Origin: Sanghuangporus weigelae
Lineage: Eukaryota; Basidiomycota; Agaricomycetes; Hymenochaetales; Hymenochaetaceae
Reading direction: 5' to 3'
NCBI GenBank assembly: GCA_033182465.1
Contig: CP137324.1
Location: 1,860,001 to 1,924,000, forward strand
Length of the DNA: 64,000 nt
The first letter of the stretch is position 1; each line of letters opens with the position of its first letter. The position numbers and the translations under genes are program-made. This document shows, piece after piece, positions 33,903 to 48,500 of the stretch. The notes below the pieces were generated by a model. It was not told the DNA's origin, ran no database searches, and was given only the letters and a program-made list of their open reading frames with translations.

Positions 33903-35414
33903 CTAGTTCTTCCGCCTGGAATGCAACTCAGGATCAATGTACTTCATCCGTCCCCGACCTATAACGAAACCATGCAAAGATCAGCTCAATCCACCTAAAA
34001 GGAGGAAAGTATAAAGAATAAGCCAACTTACCCTTGAACCTCACACCCGCCCCGGCTTCCCTCCTCGCCTGCTCCGCTTCATACCGTTTCTTGATCTCGG
34101 CGAGCTCACGACGGCGAGCTTCCTCGATCCGCTCGCGCTCCTCGCGCTCCAGCCGCGCGTCGTACTCTTCTTCTGTTTCTTGCCGGGGGATGCCCGTATG
34201 TCCGTTGCTCAGCGCTCGTTCATAACTGGCGGACCGAGAGCGGGACGACGAGGGGGAACGACGCCTGTGGCTTTTGCGTTTCTTATGTTTCTTCTTCTCT
34301 TCCTTTTTGTCCTTGCGGTGCTTCTTTTTCGTACTGCTGCTGCGACGTTTGTGGTCCGCTTCGCTATCGGATCGCTCAGATCTAGATTCCGCCGTGGGCG
34401 ACCGTGGGCGGGAGCGAGATATAGATCTGACGGGCGAGTGAGAGTGCGATACAGAGCGGGAGCGCGAAGACGAATGAAGCCGTCGTTTCCTCCTCTTCCT
34501 CCCTCTCTTCTCCTCACTCTCACTCTCCTCACTTCCCCTCTCCTTGCTCTCCTTCCCCATATCAGCACCAGCAGCCGCAGCCGACGCAGGCCGCTTGACC
34601 AACTGCAGCTCCCCGCAGTTGATGATCTCCACCGGCACGATGGGTCTATCCTTCTCATCCGTCGGGACGTTCGCGATTTGCTTGAGCACGACATCGTCGA
34701 ACCCACGTATGACGCGCCCGAAGACGACGTGCTTGCCTGTCAGGTGCGGACAGGGACGGAGGGTGATGAAGAATTGGGAGTTGTTTGTGTTGGGGCCTTT
34801 GTTGGCCATGCAGAGTAGCCTGGGATGAGCATGTTGTGAGTAATGTGTCCACTATGTGAAAAAAATGGATCCGAGTAAATGAAAGCGTGTTTTGGACGCT
34901 TGCAGGACGCGTAGACGATCTTTTCTGGAATGCTTCGCCTAAGCGATTTCCGCAATCTCCGAGCCTGACTGAACGAACAAAAGGCCACTCACCCCGGCTG
35001 GTCAACAGGACGAGAAAGGTCCTCATCTGCAAATGGACTACCATAAATTGACTCTCCACCGGTTCCGTTGCCCTTTGTGAAGTCGCCGCCCTGGACCATG
35101 AAGTCCTGTATGACGCGGTGCATTTTGCTATGCTTGTAGTATAGGGGCATATGAGACTTTGGAGACACGCCGCGTTCGCCTGTGCATAGTGCTCTGAAAC
35201 TAATCCAAAGAGAATGAGAAGTATGGAGGAGATGAATAGAATTGAATTGAGTGCTGACTTCTCAGTGGTTTTTGGTGCGGATACGCTGTACAATTCGAAC
35301 ACAACTCTGAAAATGTAGTATATTAGAACAACGTAGGATATAATTTATATGGCCATACCTTCCAACTGAAGCGCCGTCGACTGCAAAGTCGAGGAATACA
35401 CGGGGATTCACCAT
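33903..35414 (-). CDS. Cyclophilin with C-terminal RS domain (SR-cyclophilin, PPIG-like)
   Basis: Exons 35359-35414, 35259-35306, 34993-35199, 34032-34819 and 33903-33958 give 384 aa. The N-terminal peptidyl-prolyl isomerase domain (about residues 1-175) is complete: [52 protein letters not shown], then [20 protein letters not shown] and [13 protein letters not shown]. The catalytic Arg lies in HRVIQDF and the Trp/His position of the cyclosporin site is His in [10 protein letters not shown]. The C-terminal half is an RS/RK-rich tail ([40 protein letters not shown]) ending in [16 protein letters not shown]. This architecture is that of nuclear, splicing-associated cyclophilins. Divergent from the Ras-like gene (227 bp). 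Confidence 0.93.
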
Positions 35415-35641
35415 TTTATTTTATTTTATATATTGAGTGTGACTGAAGGGAGTGAAGTAAAGAGCGTGATTAGCCGAGATTATTATTCTTATTTTCTACT
35501 TCCACTGAGTCTAATCCGAGCTGGCGATCGGATTCGACCATCCTAGTCCCAGGCACTCCCTATCCAGGAAAACACACTTTGGTTCGTCTCTTTCTCTCTC
35601 TCAAACCACCAAGTACCACTCATCTCACCGCTCTTTCCTGC

Positions 35642-36609
35642 ATGCGCGAATTCAATGCAGTCGTCCTGGGTGGTACATCTCTTCATACTCACTCTCTCCT
35701 TTCACTCGCTAACTACTAACCTACAGCGGGAGGTGTTGGTAAATCAGCTCTCACTTGTCGTTTCGTAAAAGACGTATTCGTCGACGGCTATGACCCAACT
35801 ATCGAGGGTATGTTCTTCCCCTCTTAGCCTCTTTCCCAAAAACATAATGCTACAACGCCTTCAGAGGAGTACAGCCGGGAACTCCTCGTCGACGGCGAAT
35901 GGACAAAAGTTTGTCGCATCCTATGCGCGTTTCAAACGTGTTACATGTACTCATCTGTGTGCTCTCTCAGCTCGAAGTCCTCGATACAGCTGGCGCAGAA
36001 CAGTTCACCGCGTTCAACGAAATGTACATCAAGGTGCGCAGAGCGACCGTCATTTTAGTGCATATGCACAGCGCACCGGACCTTTGTTCACTTGTCGTTC
36101 CTATCAGTCCGGAATGGCCTTCATCCTGGTGTTCAGGTGAGTAGCCGACAATCCTTCCGGCCCCTTTTCCTTGCCTTGTTTAAACCCTTTTCGGCATCAG
36201 TTTAACACAGCGCGCGACTCTTCGAGAGGTAGATAACCTCCGGCAGCAGATATATCGAATCAAAGGACCCAATTCGGTGTGTGGTTTTCTCTTTCATTCA
36301 TTTGCGCTGTTCGCGGGTTCATTAATGAATATGTCTTATTGTCTTTTGTCTTCTGCACTGCCCGAACGATTTTAGAAAGTACCCATAGTTGTGGTGGGTA
36401 CAAAGTCGGACTTGACTGCAGAGCGAGATGTGGACAAGGAGATCATCGCAGCGACCGCGCAACGGTGGGGGCTGCCCTTTTACGAGACATCAGCAAAAAG
36501 GAACTGGCACGTTAACGACGTGTTCGAGGACCTCGTACGTCAGTTGCGCGAGCGCTACCCGGCGAGCCCCAAACGCAAAAAACGCGGCGAGCGGTGTATA
36601 ATTATGTGA
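35642..36609 (+). CDS. Ras-family small GTPase (Rap/Rsr1-like)
   Basis: Exons 35642-35672, 35727-35807, 35865-35908, 35971-36033, 36108-36136, 36201-36276 and 36376-36609 give 185 aa. P-loop [11 protein letters not shown], effector region [11 protein letters not shown], switch [21 protein letters not shown] (catalytic Gln kept), G5 ETSAK, and a C-terminal polybasic region [12 protein letters not shown] with CAAX box CIIM, so it is probably prenylated and on membranes. The G4 box is TKSD rather than the NKxD of Ras proteins; TKxD is more usual in Rho-family members. The remainder ([16 protein letters not shown]) is Ras/Rap-like. It may act in polarity or morphogenesis; no specific symbol is justified. 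Confidence 0.9.
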
Positions 36610-37420
36610 TCGCACAATTGTCTTGTCCGTTGGCCCTCAACCTTTCCTCTCCTATCGTTGGGTCAGATTGATATCACTATCACTATCAGCTTCGCAAATG
36701 GGCGAGGCGCACGGACCATATTCAGATTCAAACCCTGATTCTTCCGTTCTTTCAGTTATCACGTTCTCTCGGATTTCGCATTTTGGGCCACACTGTCGTT
36801 TCTCGTTTTCTGCTTATCTTCATCCTCATTACATTCGTTTTTCAGTTTTCTATCACCATGTATAGGCAATCTTCATCCCTCTGCTTTCATGCTATCCGTT
36901 CCTTGCTTTCAATCTAGTCTTTCCTCGTCCCCTACCCCCATTCCCGTCTGTTTTTTTTTCACCTCACCACATTCGGAATGCTATTGCTATAGTCCTGGAC
37001 TCCTGTTTTCCTTGATTCGTTGATCTTGCTTTCTTGTAGCTCTTCATCAGTGATCATCTACATATCTACATCTGCATTGTAAAAGACATATTCTTTTAAC
37101 CGCCTCTATACTCACATCTATACCCAAGACGTTCTAGCTTATTTTCCAAGTAATCTTTTTGAGGATTTATCAGTCTAATTTTGCGTACTTTACTTTTCTT
37201 CTTAAATAAGGGATATAACTATAAATTAAATTGACGTGGTAATTTATTTCCAAATCTGTGTGGTATTTGTAAGTGTTTGGCTGCGACGTGATTTTTTTTC
37301 TCACCTTCGTTTTTCTTCACGACTTCTTCATCAACCACCGCTTGCTCGTGCGGTATCCATAGACTTTAGATTTACTCGACCCTTTTTTCTGTCGTTCTTT
37401 AGTTTCGTATAGACTATAGA
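36610..37420. other. Intergenic, Ras-like 3' UTR and DBP2 promoter
   Basis: About 810 bp, strongly pyrimidine-rich on the plus strand, AT-rich from about 37080 to 37270. No coding features. The T-rich block just before 37421 is likely the DBP2 leader. Confidence 0.5.
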
Positions 37421-40248
<2,828 letters not shown>

Positions 40249-42390
40249 AGTTGATTTTGCCGTCGTTTTCTTTAACTGGCGCACTCTCCCTGTTCTGCCC
40301 TTTCGATCTCTCGTATTCTGTGTTCTGGCTTGTGTATAGAGAGGCTGTCATACGTTCAATACCTGATCTAATTCTACAGCCGTATTGGAGTCGCACGGTC
40401 TCCACATCGTGTGTGTGTCCCTCCTCGAGCGTGAACTTGATGCATTATGTTTCAATATGTTCTCTTGAATGATGTTGTACGTACGTAGATCATATAGTCT
40501 TTCGCTAAAAAACTACCTCGCCTATCAATGCGCACCTTGCACTAGGCACAGTGAGAAACAAAAGCATAAGAGGTTTAGAACTGTTTGATGGTTTCTCAGG
40601 GGGTGAAGTTGTAACTTCTAACATGTTTCGCGAAGTCCCTATTTCCGGGAAAAAAACACACAATGACTTTCGACTTTCTCATGGATGAGCGGAAATGTTC
40701 TGGTTGTGATTGGATTGGTGTAGAGAGAGAGAGAGAGGGTTAGATGTACTTACGTTCCGTGCGAGCTCAAGCTCCTGACAATGAATTGTGGGAGAGCAAT
40801 ACCTGAGATGAGAAGGGCATCAAGAGGACTTTGGGCTTTGATCGAAAACAGTACGTACTAGTGTTCAGGCCGGTCTTGACGAAAAACCAAAGGGGCGGGG
40901 GAGACAGAGCGATATACGCGAGCAGACTAAAAATTTGATGAAAAGCAAGGTGAGCCCCCGCCAGACACAATTGGGAGAGTCGGTAAAAGGACTCAGTCAG
41001 ACTCATCATGCCAAGCGGGGGTGACTACGCCGCCAGCGAGTTTATAATCAAAGTATGCGTCCTTTATGCACAGCACAGCAAGGCGCCGTCGCGCCGGCCT
41101 TTCCCATGCCATCATCCACATCATCGCTAGGTATGCCACTGGCCGCCCGGGTATGCGAGTGAGTGGAGTGTGAGTATATAAGAGCGCTTCGCCCGTGTGT
41201 GCGTTTCGTCATTTCATTTCGTTGCGTAGGGACACAGGGCGGGTGCTGAAGAGCTACGGCCGTACACGTCCTTCGTAGGCCTCGTCCACGCCGACAACGC
41301 CTTCTTGGCCCTCTTGCGACGTAACTTTCGGGTGCTGTTGTTGTTGAGTCGGAAATAACGTTCGGCGCGGGAAGAAAAGAAGGCAGACAAGAGCATTACA
41401 TTACACAGTGAGTGCCGTCGTTGTTGTCTATTGACGCCGTCGTCTCTATCTACCTGTCCTCATTTATATATTATGCATATACCTTCTTACCTACGGCTGC
41501 ATTTCTCAGGTCTTGCTCTTGCGTTTGCACCTAGGCGATCCGACGACCCGAGTTGACAGAGATCATATCCCCAAAGGCGATTTGTTTTGCTTGTCTGATC
41601 ACCACATACATAGCCCCTTTTGCCTGTCCACCCGGACTCCGAGCGACGGGCAGCAGAACAGACAGCGGAAACCTCCTTTTGCGAACGAACGGTGTGACAA
41701 CGCGGTCGGCTGCGGGTTGGATTTGAATTTTCTTGACTTTCTGGGGCTTCGCGTTATCCGCATTCGACACGAGTGTTGTTGTTGTTGACGACTCAGGGCC
41801 GAAGTTTAATCCCGAAGGTTCAAATACATCACTCCATCGGTCGTTGGTTGAACTTTCGTTCGTTCGCATCGCATCGTTCGTTAGTTACTTTGTGCGTTGG
41901 CAGTGGACTTGGACTTGGCTTGACATTGCGACAACAGAGGACAAGCTTCACGTCCTCACGCGCATACATCGCATACACGCACACGATCACACGGACTCAC
42001 ACACACTCACGGCCAGCCTCAGCTCATCCGTCCCCTGCTCGATCGTGTTCCATAGAATACATTCACTAACACACGCGAGACGGAACGGTTCCGACTCCGT
42101 CATATCACATACACATACGCCACATTTATTCAAGGACTCTTCTTCGCCACGTCAACAAAACTCTCTTTTATTTCGCGCATATAGGGAGGCCATAGACCCT
42201 TGTGGCGAGCTAAACTGCTTTTACACGGAATCCAGCTCAGGTGAGCACATCATCAGTTGGGTGGATATATCTCTGAGTACTAGTACTTATCCCCACTCAT
42301 TCACTCCGTCTCCTCCTTTTCTTTTCGACAGGTCGCCCCTCTGGAGTTCGTGTGCTCTCTCTCTTTCTCGACGCGTGCAGATAGAGAACG
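40249..42390. other. Long gene-free stretch: DBP2 3' UTR, promoter and spliced leader region of the CRIB gene
   Basis: About 2.1 kb. A short (GA)n run lies near 40720. A TATA-like 'agtatataagag' lies near 41172-41183. Between it and the CRIB start codon there are two likely 5'-UTR introns: one near 41408-41510 (GTGAGT to CTCAG) and one starting GTGAGC at 42241 and ending at CGACAG (about 42331) or GTGCAG (42380). A reading frame of 268 codons (41733-42539) runs through the second intron and overlaps the CRIB gene; it has no family features. Confidence 0.5.
41172..41183 (+). promoter_or_regulatory. TATA-like core promoter of the CRIB-motif gene
   Basis: The sequence agtatataagag lies about 1.2 kb before the start codon. 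The downstream region has spliceable leader introns, which would place the transcription start near 41200-41215. This is inference from sequence only. Confidence 0.35.
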
Positions 42391-44899
42391 ATGCTCACTC
42401 TCCTCTGTACCGCGCCGAACTCGTCGGTCGGCTCGCCCATCGAGGGCACCAACACCAACTCTTTCTCTTTCTCCCGCGTGCCGCCTCCGCCTCCCCTTTC
42501 CAGTGGCGCATGCTCCTCCTTTGCAGCAGCAGGGCCTAGCTCGAGCCCAACAACGCCGACCAGGAAGCTCAGCCTGCGTCGCCCGTCCATCCGAAAGCGC
42601 ATACAGTCACTATCGCGCGCATCCGGAGCCTCCCTCGACAAGGCCACTTCAACCCTAAGCAACGCCGCGAGCAAATCGGCCTTCTCTTTCTTCCGCCACG
42701 CGTCTCAGGGGTCAAACTCCAGCTCCGGATCGTCTTCCTTATCGTCTTCTGCCGGTAATACGTCTACATCTACGTCTGGCTCTGCTCCTGGACGTACAAC
42801 CGGCTCGGGCTCTGCGCATACCCGTGGCGCTTCGACGTCTTCCTTCGCTAGCGGGAAGAGCAGCAAGAGCAGCAAGAGCTCTGGTGCAGGTTCCTCTGGA
42901 CAAGGACGACGGCTCAACATTCTGAACATCAGCGCTCCCAGTGCGTTCAAGCACCAGTTCCACCTCGGTACGAATACGGTGAGTATCTGCTTGTGTTCTG
43001 TTCCTGAATCCCGTTATTACCGTGGATACTCGGAGTCTGTGCGGATATGTCTGTACCTGTGTCAGGCTAGTTTCCGCAGCGTTGGGACTTCCGTCGGTGT
43101 GTATATGTCACCATGACCTGCATCGACGGAAAAACACCTAGATTGCACTATGATAACGGCTTTTATTGTCTTCCGCAGTTGAACCTTGTTTCGTTATCCG
43201 GAATATCCTGTTCATTCTTGTCATGACGTGGCAATGTTTTTATTTCGAAATACGTTACTGACTTTGACTTGCTGCTGTTTTCTAGCGGACGAGTGACGGG
43301 CCGTGGGACGATATGCGGTGGCGCCAGGTTATTGAAATGCGTGAGACCGATCAGGATGTACGTAATCCCCGTTTCTTTCTTTCTTTGCTCACGTTCATGG
43401 GACGATCATTGACGGGCGGTTATGGGCGGGGACATTTCAATCTACAGGATACTCTGGTCATTGATGTCGTGCCTCCTACAGCGTCGACCGTTGTTGCGGA
43501 ACTGCCGAGGAAGAGCACGAGCTCGGAGCGGAACAACGTCTCGTTCTCGCATACGCATTCGCGATCCCAGTCGCACACGGAACAACCGAGTGCATCACTG
43601 TCGAGCCCGAACCTTTTCCAAATCGCTACCTCTGTATCTGCGTCCAGCACATCCTCGTCCTCATCTCCAGCAAGTGCTAACACTTCAACACCAACACCAT
43701 CCTCGTCAACAGATACACCGTCAGATGAATCTGCAGACAAGACAAACCGGCAAGCAAAACGCGCGAGTCTCGTAAAGCGAAAGCCCGTTCCGCCTCTCTA
43801 CCCAGAAGAAATGGAACCTATGCCGACCGCTACCTCGAATCCGGCTAGGTCGTCCATCCCCGCTCAGGCCAAGTATGTCCTGATGCCTGATCCAGCCCCT
43901 GCTCAGTCGCACCAGGTACCAGAGACGGCGCCTGCCGGGAAGACGAGCTTCGAGGCGCGGGAGCCTGAAGTTTCGCGCGAAGTCGCGCAGAAGGAGACGC
44001 TTGCGAAGTTGGAGAGAGCAGCGACCGTTAAAGAAAAGTCAAAGAAAGAGTCAACTTCTACTCCGACGACCACGCCTGCTTTGACACAATCGCCAGTCCG
44101 AAATGCACCCGAGCACATATGCATCTTACATTCCGCCCCAGCACCAAAGCCACCTCCACGGAGACACACCCTTGCACACATGCAAGCTCGCACACTTGGG
44201 CGAGGGATGTGCGACGCTCCCTCTTTCCCCTCCATCCCTGCATCCGAAGTAATACCAACTACTTCGCAGGAAAAGGAGAAAGAGAGGAAGAAGAGCCGCG
44301 CGAGGCCCGTTCCTATCGTCGCGCCTTCTCCGGCTCCTGAGATTGTAGACGTTGAGACACCAGTAGTCGCGAGTGCTACTAGCCCAATCCTACCACCCGG
44401 TCTCCCGACAGTGACAGGAACTGGTGAAGAGAAAGACGAGAACCCCAAAGAAGTCCAAGAAGAACCTACAAAACGGAGCGAAGCTCTCCCGCCCATCGCA
44501 GATAACTCGCCCCGGCCAAGTTTATCAAGCCTCGCTTCATCCTCCGAGGGGAGCGAGACAGCGCGGAGCGCGAGCTCCTCCAGCTCTTCAAGCAGCGGAG
44601 ACTTGGAGCTGGACTTGGAACCGCGCACGCCGACGGACGAGAGACGCGCCTCCGCCGGGTCGGCGTCGTCTATCAAGAGATTAACAGCCACGCCTAAAGG
44701 CAGAGACAGGAGTGTTAGGATCGTCGTTAGCGGAGATCCGTTGGGTGAAGATAGCGGTGATGAGTACGAAGATGGAGTGAATGTAGAGACGCCGAGGACG
44801 CTGAGACGCGCATCGAAGCGCCCGAACCCGCCTGCGCGACGCGTGGAGGCGAACGAGGAATCGGTGTATGTAACTGCAGATGAGGCGGAGGATATGTAA
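42391..44899 (+). CDS. Ser/Thr-rich protein with CRIB (Cdc42/Rac-binding) motif
   Basis: Exons 42391-42978, 43286-43357 and 43448-44899 give 703 aa. Residues 180-193 read ISAPSAFKHQFHLG, a full match to the CRIB consensus (ISxPxxFxHxxHxG), so it should bind an activated Rho-type GTPase. After it the conserved-looking RTSDGPWDDMRWRQVIEMRE is split by introns, and DTLVIDVVPPTA follows. The rest is low complexity: Ser-rich runs, proline patches, basic stretches (LRRPSIRKRIQSL). No kinase domain, so this is a scaffold-type effector rather than a PAK. Introns: 42979-43285 (long) and 43358-43447, the latter 90 nt and stop-free. The gene ends tail to tail with NLR copy 1. Its 3' part occurs twice more downstream as broken fragments. 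Confidence 0.8.
42928..42969 (+). other. CRIB motif coding segment
   Basis: Codes for ISAPSAFKHQFHLG, with all invariant positions (Ile-Ser, Pro, Phe, His, His, Gly) of the p21-binding motif. Confidence 0.85.
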
Positions 44900-45589
44900 T
44901 GACCCAATCACGTACGCCGACCTTTGCCGTTGACGCTTGTGAAAGAACAAGAAAAGGCATTACGAAGAAACAAAATGCCGACAACTATCTCGATGTATGA
45001 GAAACGGACTCTTGACGTGCACGAAAACAAAACAAAGCCGAATATTTCTTTCTTCTCTCATTTTCCCAAGCTTTCTTTACTTTTACCTCTCGGTCGATCT
45101 TTTTTTGTCCATATCTTCCTTCGTCTTGTACAGTAAAACCACACTTCTGTGCACCTCATACACACGCGCGGCCGTCATCTTCCTTTGGTTATGACAAACC
45201 AGATATCCATGATGTATCTCAACACGTATGTAGACGTACTGTGCGTTATCTAATTGTGATTCAATATACACACACTACATGTTTACGAGTCTTCTGCATT
45301 CTAAGAACGGATGGAAATGGTCAAGTTTAAAGCGGAGACACAGTTATAGGGCATTCCATGCTCCAGTCGAATCCGAATCCGAACATCGCACACTGTAAAC
45401 TACAAAGCAAGTCCGATTGCTTACCACCCGAACATTAAGTGTTCAAACCTATCTATGTTAAGACTCGTGAAGAATCCAATCCATTACATCAGGAACCAAG
45501 CAAGATGGAATTTGAAACATAGATACTCAATAAAGATAACAATAAGATAACAAATAACAGCATAATGCACCAAGCATCCCCCAAAAACC
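44900..45589. other. Shared 3' region of CRIB gene and NLR copy 1
   Basis: About 690 bp between two stop codons facing each other. Similar DNA recurs at about 51420-52100 and 59170-59778, showing that the convergent gene pair was duplicated as a unit. The copy here is much closer to the one at 59460-59778 than to the middle one. Confidence 0.7.
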
Positions 45590-48500
45590 TCATCGCACCG
45601 GATGTCGCTTGCGAGGATATCCCTTCGACCAGTTCTCGCCCACCGGGGAATTCAGGAAATCGAGTTTCGTCGAAAACTGACAACTGAAAACAGCCGTATT
45701 TCGTGGTCGCCAAAGTGTCTCGCGCATATCCTCAGGTATCCAAATCAGCAATTCGCCCCGTTCACCCCGCACCCAGTCGTCACCGGACAATCTCCAATTT
45801 GAGATTGCATGTTCCATGGAAGTATTGTGGTTGTAATGAACTACATCCGTATCTGCATTCTGCGACGTGGACGAACTTGACCTGGCACTCGCTGCCGGCA
45901 ATCCGACGCCCAGAGCGGTGCTGACACTACTAATGTCCCAGACACGTATTGTATTATCGTCGGAACCCGATACGACACGATTCCCATCTTGCGAGAACAT
46001 CACTGACAAGACGCCATCTGTATGCCCTTCAAGCGGTCTACATACAAGATAGCCGCTGTGGACATCCCATATGCGTACCTCACCATTCCAACAACCATGG
46101 ACGACGAGTTTGCCATCTCGAGAAAACGCGACTGACTTGGCGCCCGGTGTGTATGGTTTGAGCTGTCGCGAGACAAACTCAGCGCTGTCGACATCCCAGA
46201 TACGAAAAGTTTCGTCCCCAGAGCTCGATGCGATGTGTTTCCCGTCTGGATGGAACACAACTGACCAGACGGATTGTCCCTCGATCGGGCCTCGAGGGCC
46301 CAAGAGGAGCTTGCCGCTGTCAGCATCTCAGATACATATTGTCCCATCCCAGGAGCCAGACACAATATACCTGCCATCCAACGAGAATGCTACAGAATTG
46401 ACGACTTTCGTATGTGCTCGGAGCGGACCCAAGAAAAGCTCGCCGCTCTCTGCATCCCAGATACGAAGAGTCTTATCATAGGAGCCTGAAACGATGCGTT
46501 TTCCGTCGGTAGAGATTGCAATTGACTTGACGGTGTCTGTGTGTCCCTCGAGCGGACCTAAGATGAACTCGCCACTGTCAGCGTCCCAAATGCGAATGGT
46601 CCTGTCACCAGAGCCCGAGAGGACGCGTTTGCCGTCTGGAGAGAACGACACCGACTCTACACTACTTGTGTGACCTTTGAAAGGACCAACGAGATGCTTG
46701 CCACTCTCTGCATCCCAGATACGAAGGGTCTTATCATAGGAGCCTGAGACGATGCGTTTCCCGTCAACGGAGAACGCGACTGAACTAACCACTTTTGTGT
46801 GCGCCTCGAATGCACCTGAAACAGCGTCGGTGCTGCCTACATCCCAAATGCGAATAGTGCCATCGTATGAATCGGAGATGACACGTTTACCGTCTGGAGT
46901 GAAAATAACTGACGTAATATCTAACCTGTGTTCTTTGAATGGACCCCAGTTGCACTGTCCACTGTCGACATCCCAGATGGCGATCGTACCATCAGAGCTA
47001 CCGCAGACGACGCGTTTTCCATCAGGAGAGATTGCGACTGACAAGGCAGCGGATGAATGTGGTTTGAACGGTCCCATGACGAGCTCGCCTCTGTCATTCC
47101 AAACACTGATCGTCCCATCCCTCGAGCCTGTCACGACACGCTTCCCATCTGGCGAGACAGCATATGCCCAGCCATCAATCGGAGCCGAGACTCGTTGCCC
47201 GGTGCCGGCATCCCAAATGCCAATATTTCCATCTTCAGCACCTAAGATGAACTTCCCGTCCGACGTGACTTCGCGGAACTCGACATTGATATCGTCCTCA
47301 AATTGAACAGAGACGAGCTCACCGTTGCCGGAATCAAAGACGTAGACCTTCCTATCAGCAACTGAAATGACACGTTCGCCGTCTACAGAAAAGGCGACCG
47401 ATATGTCCCGCCTTAAAGGGTCCAGAAACGGGCTGGCCGAGGTCGACATCCCAAACCCGGATCATTCCAGAGTAATGGCCTGAAACGATGCGTTTGCTGT
47501 CCGGAGAGAACGCGACGGACAAGACGTCGGAGTCTTCCTGAAAATTCAATATCTGCTCGCCGCTGAACGCACTCCAGACGCAAATCGTTTTATCGGCAGA
47601 ACCAGATGCGACAAACCTTCCATCGGAGGAGACCGCCACCGAGCAGATGATGTTTGTGTGCCCTTTCAGGACCTTCATGCAACGCGCTGGGGTCCTTGTT
47701 CCCAGTCTATGTACTTCGACGCGTTTCTGAATAATGATCCGCAATTGACAATTCGCCTTTCCAAAGAGATACGGCAGACAGATATACGTGAGGAGCGCTT
47801 TGCGAGATTGGGAAAGCAAATATGCTAGCTAGCCTATACGCTTCCCAGAACAGAGAGGAGATCTCGTCGTCTATTGTCTGAAATAAGAGCAGAAAAGCAA
47901 TGATGTGCATTGATAGAACTACTGACTGTTGACCACAGACTTGCATCGCACAGACCTTGAGCGGCGAGACGGTTGAACTGTTCGGTCAGACTGAGGACCT
48001 CGAACCAATGCAACAGGTGTTCTTTTTCAAACTTCTTCACACGATCCTTCAACTCGGTCGAAACACCCGATTTTGATAGCTCGCACAAATGGCCAGACCG
48101 GAATCGACATGCGTATCCCAGGTGGGGACGAATGTACTTCGCGACACGTGTCTGGAAATCCAGAATATCCTCGTTGCGGAGGAACGACGATTCAATTTTA
48201 CAAATGTTGAAGGACAAGCTCTCCGCCATGACGTCGAAACACCGATCAGTCACGGCTTGCTTCTGCTTACTCTCGTCAATGTGCCAGGCTTTGCCTCCAG
48301 ATCTCTTGGGCGACAACAAATAATCGGCGCAAGACGCATGGTGCAGTCGAACTGGTTTCCCGGCCTCGTATAAAACGACGGATCGAAGTCGCCTCAATAT
48401 ACGATCCACAGTGTCTTCCGCGAGTCCTAGGAACGCTGCGATGACGGCACCAGTCATAGCTTCCTTTCCGATCAAGATAAATCCCAGAATGGCGGTGCCT

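Noticed and set aside
41733-42539. 268-codon frame before the CRIB gene
   Set aside because: It runs through a likely leader intron and overlaps the CRIB start in another frame; rich in His/Ser/Thr with no family features.
43903-44907. 334-codon antisense frame to the CRIB gene
   Set aside because: Shadow of the Ser/Pro-rich sense frame; no independent evidence.
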